A DNA stretch of 29,016 nucleotides, from assembly GCA_905250885.1 (NCBI GenBank), contig CAJNOQ010001728.1, positions 1-29,016 of the forward strand. Reading direction: 5' to 3'. The notes beneath the pieces are model-generated. The model made no database searches. It was not told where the DNA came from and saw nothing but the letters and a program-made list of their open reading frames with translations. Shown here piece by piece: positions 20,878 to 29,016 of the stretch (position 1 is the stretch's first letter; every line of letters starts with the position of its first letter). Source of the stretch: Didymodactylos carnosus. Taxonomy: Eukaryota; Rotifera; Eurotatoria; Philodinida; Philodinidae. The translations under genes and the position numbers were made by a program.

Positions 20878-21028
20878 TTAACCCTTTACGACCGGCTGTC
20901 AGAAGATAACAAGAAAAAAATTATTCTTCTATCGATTCTTTGTCTCTTAGATATGCAGGTTACCGAATCCATCTTGAAGTTTAGAGAACTGATACTAAAC
21001 CGAAAACCAGCATGTTGCCAAAAGGCAA
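20878..21028 (+). repeat. piggyBac-like terminus with subterminal hairpin
   Basis: TTAACCCTTTACGACCGG (20878-20895) is followed by CTGTCAGAAG. A hairpin ATGTTGCC AAAA GGCAACAT occupies 21011-21030, and a second CCGGCTGTAAGAA comes right after it. The TTAACCCTTTA start with a nearby GTTGCC...GGCAAC hairpin resembles piggyBac-type ends. The opposite terminus was not located. Confidence 0.35.
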
Positions 21029-21044
21029 CATCCGGCTGTAAGAA

Positions 21045-21427
21045 TACAAAAATTAGAGAAAGTGAATATTTTTTCCTTGATGGAAGTCCAATGATTTGCT
21101 GTTAGTTCTACTCGAGATTATCAAACAAAAGCATACTCTAATCATCTGCCCATCTCTTTCAGCCTTAATGTAAGATATATTTCCATAACACTCAAAAACT
21201 ATCCAAACTAGTTGAAAATCCACCTATTCTTCTTAGAAAAGGTCATGAATTTAGTAAGATTTTAATAAGATTAGTAATTTTTTACAAGAGTCTGAACAGG
21301 AATACTATGATGTACTGTAAATCTTGTTAGAATTTTGCTGAATTTGTGAGCTTCTCTAGGAAAAATAGGTGAAATGTGCACCATTTTGAACAGTTTTTGG
21401 ATATTATGGGAATATATTTCACTTTAA
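21045..21427. other. non-coding segment
   Basis: AT-rich, no gene recognised. It ends with TTAA (21424-21427), immediately before the 2.6-kb element. Confidence 0.4.
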
Positions 21428-21794
21428 GGGCCCCCCTCAAAAATGTCACTTTTCGTCAAAAATTTCGAAATTGAGATAAATGCATGGGAAGATAGCCCGC
21501 CTTCAGATCTTTAAAATGTACTATGAATTTTCTTTTGGTGTCTCGTTTCCAGTAAGATTTTTGATGATTTCTGCGATGTACTACCTGAAAAACAGGCTAT
21601 TTTCAGAAAAAACGAAAAATTGTTTTTGGTTTTTCTCAGAACGTGAGTTTGACGGAGTAGCGCCATCGCTAGTCTATCGCAGTACAATATAAAGTCAAAA
21701 AAAGTTTTGTTGTTTGAAAGCTTGTCTCCAGGGCTAGCCGACCTCGTGGCCCGTTTTTTAAAAAAGCTTTCGCATTATCATATAAAGAGTAACA

Positions 21795-23426
21795 GGGTAG
21801 TTCCATGGGAACTCAAGCACTTTTTACACAAAGTCTTTCGAATCGCCTCTTTTGTATGTCATTCAGTAGAGCTCCGAGAGTTATTCTTACCGCCAAAAAA
21901 TCAGGGTCTCTCCATCTACCCTTCGAGAGATACGAATATCACAAGTTTTGCCCTATTTGGGCAACTTTTGACGTGACATATGCAGTGCAATGATGTTTTC
22001 TCAGCAACCCGTGCACCTAAATCGATTCTGAACATATATTCTTGCTCGTCGTGAGCTGGTGCATCGACCCATGTGCCGTTTTTCACCACTCGCTGCTCCG
22101 TTGAGAAATCAACAAGCGATTACAGAGTAAAAAGTCGATGAAGATAACTTTTTTCGGCTGAATTCCCACACCTAGTGCGCTATCGGGTTTTGTAGAGCAA
22201 ACACTGCTCTATCAGAGCCTGAGTGCCGAATTCTCTGCCCTCTGATTAAATGAAAAGATATGCGTCAAAAGATTCTTGAAGAAAATCAACCCTCCAAGTC
22301 TTCGGAAAAAAATGGATGTACCGTTTGGTGAACGGTTCTTATTCACACCGAGAGTCATACTGAATCCAGTTCTCACATTCTAACACAAGAAAGTGATCGG
22401 AATCTTGTTGGACACCCCAGTCTTCACCTACGAACACACGCCTACTCTCAAATGTCTACCATTGAACTTTCTAAAGGCTGCAATGCCCGAGAAGATTTTG
22501 ATCATTTCCTCGTGCCACTATATGGGAGCTCGACTCAGTATGACTCTTCGTGTAAATGAGAACCGATCAACTAGCGGCATATCCATCTATTTCAGAGGGA
22601 CTGGACATTCCAGTGCCTGTAGGGATGTGATGCTCATCCAGTTCTATAAAACAGAGTATCAGTGATCTAGTGCAACTGCAAGCGAAAGGACACACAAGGC
22701 GCTTCATAAAAAAAAGAGGTTACAATCTATGTGATTTCATTCTATCATGAAGATGCTCACTAGACCCAGACCCATACGGAGCCGTCTGAAAGAAACGTCT
22801 TACCTAGCAATGGGTAGACGGAAATCCCTCTTGACTGTTTCGATTGAGTAACTAAGATAAGCAATTATCGCTTCACTGTCGACCGAGTCCTTTTTCGAAT
22901 TCAGATCGAAAAAAAAATCGATTCGTTGATATCGATTTTCTTCAAGAATCGTTTGACGCATATTTTTTCATTTAATCAGAGGGCAGAGAATTCGGCACTC
23001 AGGCTCTGATAGAGCAGTGTTTGCTCTACAAAACCCGATAGCGCACTAGGTGTGGGAATTCAGCCGAAAAAAGTTATCTTCATCGACTTTTTACTCTGTA
23101 ATCGCTTGTTGATTTCTCAACGGAGCAGCGAGTGGTGAAAAACGGCACATGGGTCGATGCACCAGCTCACGACGAGCAAGAATATATGTTCGGAATCGAT
23201 TTAGGCGCACGGGTTGCTGAGAAAACATCATTGCACTGCATATGTCACGTCAAAAGTTGCGCAAACAGGACAAAACTTGTGATATTCGTATCTCTCGAAG
23301 GGTAGATGGAGAGACCCTGATTTTTTGGCTGTAGGAATAACTCTCGGAGCTCTACTGAATGACATACAAAAGAGGCGATTCAGAAGACTTCGATGTAAAA
23401 GTGCTTGAGTTCCCATGGAACTACCC
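21795..23426. mobile_element. palindromic element with 493-bp inverted arms
   Basis: The arms 21795-22287 and 22934-23426 have exactly equal length and about 96-97% identity by eye. The termini are GGGTAGTTCCATGGGAACTC. The arms are flanked by the same four bases, AACA, at 21791-21794 and 23427-23430, consistent with a 4-bp target duplication. Mismatches cluster in the outer half; 22030-22256 is identical to its partner over 227 bases. The 646-base centre is GC-richer than its surroundings. A 4-bp duplication with a GGG-type end would fit superfamilies such as Sola, but no transposase is recognised, so the superfamily is open. Confidence 0.75.
22393..22665 (+). pseudogene. possible coding remnant in palindrome centre
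   Basis: This 90-residue open stretch has no ATG at its start but contains methionines further in (from residue 30 on, MPEKILIISSCHYMGARLSM). Composition is protein-like (varied, with Cys/His/Arg) and unlike the AT-rich chance frames elsewhere. I recognise no family. Its location between the two arms makes a decayed element-encoded protein plausible. It could equally be captured host sequence. Confidence 0.25.
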
Positions 23427-24042
23427 AACACTTCTAGGGTAGATCCAGGGGGACCCTACCACTTTTTGGAAAAAAATTTTCTGTGCAGTCCTGCTATGTG
23501 CAAAAGATCAAACACTACTGAAAAACATTTTTGGTCATAAAATTGGATGGTCCTTCTAGCGGGAAAATTCGAGTTCTGGAGCCATATCTCGGAACATGGT
23601 CCCAGATGGTCAAATCATGCAGAAAAGTATGTTTAATATCTCAGCCACCGCATGAAGAAGGTTTTTCGTGTAATATTAGCTCGTGGCGGATGTAGTAGAC
23701 TATATTGGATACCATTCTCAATACGAAAACAAAGCATTTTTAGGTGAAAACTGTGTTTTGGGAGTCTTTTCGACCCTATATGAAACAAATTGACCTAGGA
23801 AAGGATTTTGAGTACCAATTTCGATTCCAAAAATGTTATATATAGAATGAAGGTCTACAGAGCTACCGTGACGCTAAGATGAGCGATTTTTTGACCCCTG
23901 TTTGGTTGATATCTTCATCAAGCATCGTGGGATCGGGCTGAAAAGTTTACTATAGCCTCTGCAATACAGCCCCAACATATCCTGAAAATTTCATGTGGTT
24001 CGTACGAGCCGGAGCTGAGATCCATTTTTGAGGGGGCCTTAG

Positions 24043-24289
24043 TTCTTTGATTTCTTAATCTATCTCCTTATATCTATGCTTTTAACTTCACCATTTATGA
24101 ATCGTATTATAGATTTCTCACCCCCAAGTTTTTGTATGGAACTCTTAAATTTGAACAACACGACTGAAATATGAAGTCGATTATAAAGTGATGGATAAAT
24201 AAACAAGCAAACCGGAAAATTCGAATTGGTCGGTTGTCTAATGAGAAGACATCAGTCAGTATCATAACTGAAACACGGAAAAAACAGTT
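24043..24289. other. non-coding segment
   Basis: AT-rich sequence right of the 2.6-kb element; nothing recognised. Confidence 0.4.
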
Positions 24290-24499
24290 TGATACGAAGC
24301 CCTCATGACTACGATACCCTTGAAAGATTTTTTACGATACCTTTTCGGCGTCGAGAGTCCAAAAAGTTTATTTTACGGAACCTATTATTATACATAACCT
24401 TTTCGTGGATCATTCGATACCTGTCAGTGGATATTAAAGACCCACGAAACCTATAAGGTTTCGATTTGTGCCATTTTTTTTTCAGTGTAGCTGTGTTAT
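24290..24499. repeat. ACGATACC / AACCTTTTCG word island
   Basis: Words ACGATACCCTTGAAAG, ACGATACCTTTTCGGCG, TACGGAACC, AACCTTTTCGTGG, TCGATACC and the near-palindrome CGAAACCTATAAGGTTTCG fill the segment. The right edge is an oligo-T run followed by CAGTGTAG (24484-24498), as at 19877-19893. The 99-residue minus-strand frame here, rich in Arg and Lys, is a by-product of the repeated words. Confidence 0.5.
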
Positions 24500-24842
24500 G
24501 ACCAACAATGTGCTTGGATATATTCCTGTGTCTTTTCTTCACTTTTCTGTTGTATATTTGCGCGCGTATCATATATTTTCTCCCCTTTTTCTCTTCATTT
24601 TCCATCATTCGTAATGCATGACGGTAGTAGTTATCAAAAGCTTGGTCATATTTCAGCTAATAATCAGAAATAAACAGACTATGACTTATTGTTTATTTCA
24701 TTGTTTCATTTCTTTAAGACAAAAAAAATGATACCAAAAATTAATTCATGTAATGATATAATAAAGAGAAGTTTTCTTTTTCCACTATTATTCGTAGACA
24801 AACTCGAATTATTCGTTATGAAACATCTTCAGTTGAAAAATG
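24500..24842. other. 3' flank of the secreted-protein gene
   Basis: AT-rich DNA downstream of the minus-strand gene. On the minus strand an AATAAT/AATAAA-like poly(A) context is plausible, but no single site stands out. Confidence 0.3.
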
Positions 24843-25340
24843 TTAAGTAGAAGCTCGAGAAACTGTATACTCGATGGAAGCTCCAAAGAATGTCATTTGT
24901 TTTTGTGCTTGAATTTTCAATACAACTTGATAATTTGCATCCGATTTTTGTACTATGTATTGTGTCGTTGTATTTGAAATTAAAACTTCTCGTCCATTTG
25001 GGTAAATTCTGTAGAGAGGAAAATTAAAAATCGGCTTTAACGAGACGTTAAACGGTTGTTTTAATTTGGTATAATTTGCTGATTCAATCGTGACTGTGAA
25101 ATTTTGCCTTGGATAATTCCAAAATATAAGTACATTTGAACAGCCATAAAAGGGAGTTTTGGCAATTTTCAAAAAACTATTGTCGCATCTTGAATCCGTT
25201 TGCACATTACCAAAACATGGAGTATTAGGATAAGTCTCACTATAGTCTATTTCACACTTGGGTTGGTTAAAGTTAAGATTATTTCCCATGACACCATTAG
25301 CAAGAGTAACAGATAAAACGAGAACGATGATTCGAAGCAT
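24843..25340 (-). CDS. small secreted protein, 165 aa, function unknown
   Basis: A complete single-exon frame runs from ATG (25338-25340) to TAA (24843-24845). The N-terminus has a signal-peptide shape: Met-Leu-Arg, a hydrophobic core IIVLVLSVTLA (residues 4-14), then small residues up to about residue 19. The mature part has four cysteines (29, 42, 52, 67), compatible with two disulfides, and four N-glycosylation sequons (N80-F-T, N89-Y-T, N98-V-S, N123-T-T). The second half alternates polar and hydrophobic residues as in a beta-sheet domain (FTVTIES, YQVVLKIQ, ASIEYTV). I do not recognise the family. The intact frame and clear secretory features stand out from the decayed neighbourhood. The 165-residue length with this composition makes a chance frame unlikely. 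A duplicated block lies just upstream (25453-25604). Confidence 0.75.
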   Translation of the reverse strand: MLRIIVLVLSVTLANGVMGNNLNFNQPKCEIDYSETYPNTPCFGNVQTDSRCDNSFLKIAKTPFYGCSNVLIFWNYPRQNFTVTIESANYTKLKQPFNVSLKPIFNFPLYRIYPNGREVLISNTTTQYIVQKSDANYQVVLKIQAQKQMTFFGASIEYTVSRAST

Positions 25341-25452
25341 GTTTTTAATATTTCAAGTTAGAATGATTGCTTTTCAAATCGATTACATTCTTTTTACATG
25401 ATTTTTCGCAAAAAAAAAATTAACAAAGCTTTAGATATAGCATTGATTGATT

Positions 25453-25604
25453 GATATCAGAGTGTGATTCTAACAGGTGTGTATTGCACTGCTAAATCAC
25501 TTAGAGTGTGGGTAATAAAAAAAACATTAGAAAGGCTTTTAATTTCATCTCGAATGTTTGGTATCAAAGTTTGATTCTAACAGGTCTATTGCACTTACAA
25601 ATCA
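25453..25604. repeat. direct repeat upstream of secreted-protein gene
   Basis: 25453-25500 and 25560-25604 share the core TGATTCTAACAGGT, then TATTGCACT and AAATCA, at roughly 80% identity with a period of about 108 bases. The copies lie 113-264 bases upstream of the start codon of the minus-strand gene, so they may be duplicated promoter elements. Confidence 0.5.
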
Positions 25605-27306
25605 TGCAGTGCGCGCATACGTTTCTGGAATGGATCGTTAAAACTTTTTTAAATTGCATAAGATGACATTGGTGAGAAATTAAAACGAAAGTACTTCAAC
25701 TATGACATGATATATTCATTAATTAACGATTCGAACGAGTGGTGATATCTTTTTTTCCCACGATTATCGATGTCTGAAATTAGCAAGTGAGACATATTGA
25801 ATTTTTGAGGTTGACTTATTTGGGACGGATGAAGAAGTAATCGACCAAATTTTCTGACGTTGTTATCCCTCAGTGATTCCCGTTGGAGTGAATGAAGACC
25901 TCTACATTGATAAATAGTTTCTTGGATTTTTTAACTATGATTTTCGATCAAAAGACTACATTGTTTTCGTTGTTTTGAAACAAACAACATTACATCAGAA
26001 GAAACATGTTTCCTTCTGTTTCAAAGAAAATTCAGAACGTAGGATGATGAAAAGGTAGATATATGTCACAGGCAACATTGAGTTTCAGGCAGAATTAAAC
26101 TTGGGCAAAATTTGTTTTTTAGGTGAAAAATACTTATTGGTTTTTCTTCCTTTACATAGAGTTATTATACATTAGTCAAATGTAACCCAGAGTCTATTTC
26201 ATCTAGATCAAAAAGGGCATCCGCCTATGTGTACTATCCACATATATCTGACCTCAATCACAAAACTCCTCTCTTCTCTCTGTGTTTTTTTTGTGAAGAT
26301 TCTTTTATATTCCTTCGACCCGCATCATATATTCAATCTATTGAATGAAACTCCGTAGTCGGTCTAGGGTACCTTATAGTTAACGAGCTGACAACTACCA
26401 GCTAATCAGTTCTGAAATCTTATATCCCGATCATGTATAGATCTTAAAAAGAGAAAATATTAACATCATTTTTCGTTTTTTCACATGATTCATATCTTCT
26501 TTTCTCAAAGCATATTCAATCTTTTCTCTTCATTCATCCCCTTCTTTTTTTGTGGTCAGAGCGTCGTCTCTTAGTACGACTATAAACAGGTTTTGAGTAA
26601 AACGATAGCACCTACGAAATAGAGATTTTAGGACAAACAATATCCATCGTAGGACTTCTACGTTCTTTTTATTTCTATGAGTGAATTAAGGGTACCACCC
26701 CTCTTTTTCAATGAAACATTTTTTTTCATTATTTTTTGTTTGTATGCTCTGAAGGTAGACTGGTTGTTGACATTTCGAACTGTGTTCGAATGAGTTCAAT
26801 CGGGCCTACCGCTAAATTGTATTCCGTTCCACGAGAAACCTGTTTTTCACAAAGTGGTCGAAGTTTTGATTTGTTGAAAAAATTTAAAAATATTGTCATC
26901 AGATTCACCATAAAAAACTGTCTTGAAAAATGGTGAAAACCGAACTTTCAACTTTTCTCGATGGAAAAATTCACTGCTCAAGCTTATTTTCCATTTTTCT
27001 CAAAACTGGTTTTTCGTAAAGTGTTGGATTGTGTCATGTACGACCTGGGGGAGGGTTTGTCCACAAATCGGCCCCAATAGAAAAAGTCCTCAGAACCCCA
27101 AGTATTACATATAGCCTGATAGATCTCGACGAGCTGAGCATTTTTTGTCACAGAACTTGGTCCCCAGAACGCTTCCTTGAAAAGTTCTGACAACCTGAAT
27201 TTATGACGTTATTACATACGCTTCCACCATTTTACATTAACTCGATCTCAAGTGTTGAATGAGCTGAACAAGGCTGATTATGCAGCATCGATAGCTCTTG
27301 AGACGC
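25605..27306. other. non-coding segment
   Basis: A gene-free stretch of about 1.7 kb, AT-rich with several pyrimidine-rich tracts (for example 26270-26320 and 26495-26560). The small frames at 26729-27193 overlap each other on both strands and show no family features. A motif TTTTTCTCAAAACTGGTTTT (26994-27013) resembles TTTTTCCTCAAAACTGGGTT at 13320-13339, perhaps a dispersed repeat. Confidence 0.4.
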
Positions 27307-27611
27307 GCTACAAAACCATGCTAAAACATGGTCTAAAATATGCTGCGCTGAGGTAGTTGCCCTGGTCAATACTCTTCAGGACATAGGGTGACACATCCTG
27401 GTCACCTGTAGTGTAGGCCAGGGAAGCTCTACGGAGGAACAGTGAACCACTGCCGTTTTTCTAGGGTAGATAGCGCTGACTGAGAGCTACAAAACCATGC
27501 TAAAACATGGTCTAAAATATGCTGCGCTGAGGTAGTTGCCCTGGTCAATACTCTTTAGGACATAGGGTGACACATCCTAGTCACCTGTAGTGTAGGCCAG
27601 GGAAACTCTAC
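27307..27611 (+). repeat. 126-bp direct repeat pair
   Basis: 27307-27432 and 27486-27611 are 126 bp each with three mismatches and an offset of 179 bases. Each contains the inverted motif ACCATG CTAAAA CATGGT. The second copy ends three bases before the CAG acceptor-like site that opens the transposase exon. They could be 5'-subterminal repeats of the transposon that carries the downstream gene, or a duplicated intron/UTR segment. Confidence 0.85.
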
Positions 27612-27613
27612 CA

Positions 27614-29016
27614 GTAGTAAATGTTGTGCATGTGCATGCTGTGGTGTTCGTGTCGGTCCAGGTGGTCGACGCTCTCTCAATAACAAATGTCTTCGGCTTT
27701 TCGTTGCTACCCGCCTATATCCAAGCATGATCCCTACTGATGGCTTTATTTGCTCCAAATGTCGGTCGATGTATAATCGATGGAAGATGCTACCGGAGCT
27801 CCATCATATTCTTTCCACAATAGACTTCGACGATGACAAGAAATGCCGACGTCATCCATGGCCGATCTTAGTGGTGACGCTGCGAGTGACGAAGAAGGCA
27901 TGACGAACGATAACGATAGTCAGACATCAGACGAAACAACAAGTGACAAAGATTTGATGGACGCCGATCGCCAGTCAATAAACGAATCAGCTAGTGATAA
28001 TGACATGGCTGATGAAGTAGCCAGTGTGGATGAAGGAGAAGATGAAGAAATATGCACAGATCGGTCATGTGGAACAGTAGGTAATATGTAATATCCTTCG
28101 TGATTTCATAGATACTTAGAATGACGCGATGATGATTGACGATGGTGATTTTGAACAGACAATCGAGATTCCATTTCAAGTGGCGATTTCTTCAAACAGG
28201 TAGCTACAGTATGACATGAAAGAGCTTCTCGGGAAAGCCTCTATGTTGTAGGCAGTGTTGTGTGTGCAAGGTTCATATGGTTCCTCCAACAAAGATCATT
28301 GGTGAAGACGATCGGAGTGAAATGTTTCTCCGACGTCATATCAATATACCGATAGGATCAAGGTGCTGCGCGAGTCACATGATAGATAATCAGCTATCAA
28401 GCGAAGCATTCTCGTCTTTGCTGCCATATAAAGTGGAAGATCGGGTTTTGCTTCGAAAAGACCTGATGAACATACTGGAATCATATCGTTCAAAAGTCAT
28501 CAACAAGAAGCACCTCGACTTCGATGATTGCCTCTCGATACCTGATTCAGATTATAAAATACTGACAGGCTTCACTCGAGCGGAATACAGTCATATTCTG
28601 TCACGTATACCTCCAAGTGCTCTGAAGAATTCTCTGACGAGATCCGCTCGCAGTGCATTGGCATACCTTTTGATGAAATTAAAACTCGGCGTCAGTAATT
28701 CGGTATTAGCTGCAATTTCGGTGTGAGTGACAAACGCCAGATGGGCTTTATTATCTCTAGCGCAAGAGACGCCCTCGTACAACATTTTGTCCTTAATTAT
28801 TTGGGACGGCGTCATTTGACACGAGAGGAGGTTATTGGAAAACACACCTCGCCGATCGCAAGCTGTTTACTAACAGAAGGTCGGACTCCATGTAAGATGC
28901 ACCCAGGGCAGCCTTGCAGTGAAATTTATTTTTCGACACTTCATACACCATTCGATAGAGAATTTCGCGGTGATCACGAATATCACTTCCAAGGCTCTCA
29001 GAACCCTTTCCTCACT
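27614..29016 (+). pseudogene. DDE_Tnp4-type transposase, 5' part, frame-broken, runs off window
   Basis: The reading begins after a TACCAG acceptor-like site (27614). Exon 1 gives a cysteine-rich head (KCCACACCGVRVGPGGRRSL, then TDGFICSKCRSMY) to about 27840. A frame change near 27840 leads into an acidic linker (MADLSGDAASDEEGMTNDND ... EDEEIC, 27843-28076). Proposed introns: 28077-28119 (GTAGGT...ACTTAG, 43 nt) and 28200-28251 (GTAGCT...TTGTAG, 52 nt). Spliced, they restore PFQVAISSNRQCCVCKVHM in frame. Exon 3 (28252-28716) has a second Cys motif (CCVC ... RCCASH) and a helix-turn-helix-like region (YKILTGFTRAEYSHIL, TRSARSALAYLLMKLKLG). A frame break at about 28717, consistent with a 7-base deletion, puts a stop at 28724-28726. 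The sequence continues in the next frame as FGVSDKRQ ... HTSPIASCLLTEGRTPC (to about 28890), after which family resemblance ends. I recognise this layout from bdelloid proteins with HTH_Tnp_4/DDE_Tnp_4 domains. The DDE catalytic domain is not seen in the window. Confidence 0.7.

Larger units (their letters stand above)
21428..24038. mobile_element. 2.6-kb TTAA-type element, interrupted by a nested insertion
   Basis: The left end GGGCCCCCCTCAAAAATG (21428-21445) and the right end CATTTTTGAGGGGGCC (24023-24038) form an imperfect terminal inverted repeat. They differ by the number of G/C in the outer run. The left end is preceded by TTAA; the right end is followed by TTAG, one change from TTAA. 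TTAA targets are typical of piggyBac and Kolobok elements. Outside the nested palindrome, the 370 bases on the left and 610 on the right have no open frame that I recognise as transposase, so it is likely non-autonomous. The pairing of these ends is inference from the matching termini. Confidence 0.5.

Noticed and set aside
21805-23431. Similar predicted proteins on opposite strands (MGTQAL... in 21805-21993 and 23431-23228)
   Set aside because: They are the same inverted-repeat arm read from both sides; the similarity follows from the DNA palindrome, and the frames end where the arm sequence stops making sense as protein.
24309-24608. 99-residue basic minus-strand frame (KKGRKYMIRAQIYNRKVKKR...)
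   Set aside because: Its Arg/Lys richness comes from repeated GGTATCG/AACCTTTTCG words of an island; no family features.

Overview
This looks like a gene-poor, AT-rich stretch of a eukaryotic nuclear genome, most likely a bdelloid rotifer (Rotaria/Adineta type). Three things support that assignment: a decayed bacterial/fungal-type MetE-like methionine synthase gene, a decayed F-box/LRR-like protein of the kind common in bdelloids, and a 3' partial transposase whose Cys-rich head, acidic linker and 'TRSARSALAYLLMKLKLG' core I recognise from bdelloid DDE_Tnp4-type proteins. The introns in the transposase are very short (about 43 and 52 bases). The assignment rests on recognition and no search was run. 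No rRNA, tRNA, CRISPR array or bacterial operon structure was seen.

Layout. 1-1844: AT-rich non-coding DNA with a foldback repeat and a dispersed GTCCACAGG word. 1845-2905: MetE-like pseudogene (+). 2906-4620: non-coding. 4621-6359: probable non-autonomous transposon whose two ends are packed with the palindrome TATCGCGATA, with a large internal hairpin. 6360-12040: non-coding DNA with several foldbacks and palindromes. 12050-13200: element with 101-bp inverted arms. 13900-14650 and 16005-16750: a run of short 'word islands', each built from its own palindromic word. 17233-17963: F-box/LRR-like pseudogene (+). 18525-19300: degenerate minisatellite. 21428-24038: a 2.6-kb TTAA-type element split by a 1.63-kb palindromic element with 493-bp arms. 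24843-25340: the only intact gene I trust, a small secreted protein (-). 27307-29016: two 126-bp direct repeats, then a frame-broken transposase running off the right edge.

Functionally, this is a graveyard of mobile elements around one small intact gene. The genes do not form a pathway. The most unusual feature is structural: at least ten separate clusters of 100-550 bp, each repeating a private 8-12 bp palindromic word. Several of them share an edge motif resembling CCTRCCCAGG. They may be MITE-like ends carrying arrays of protein-binding sites.
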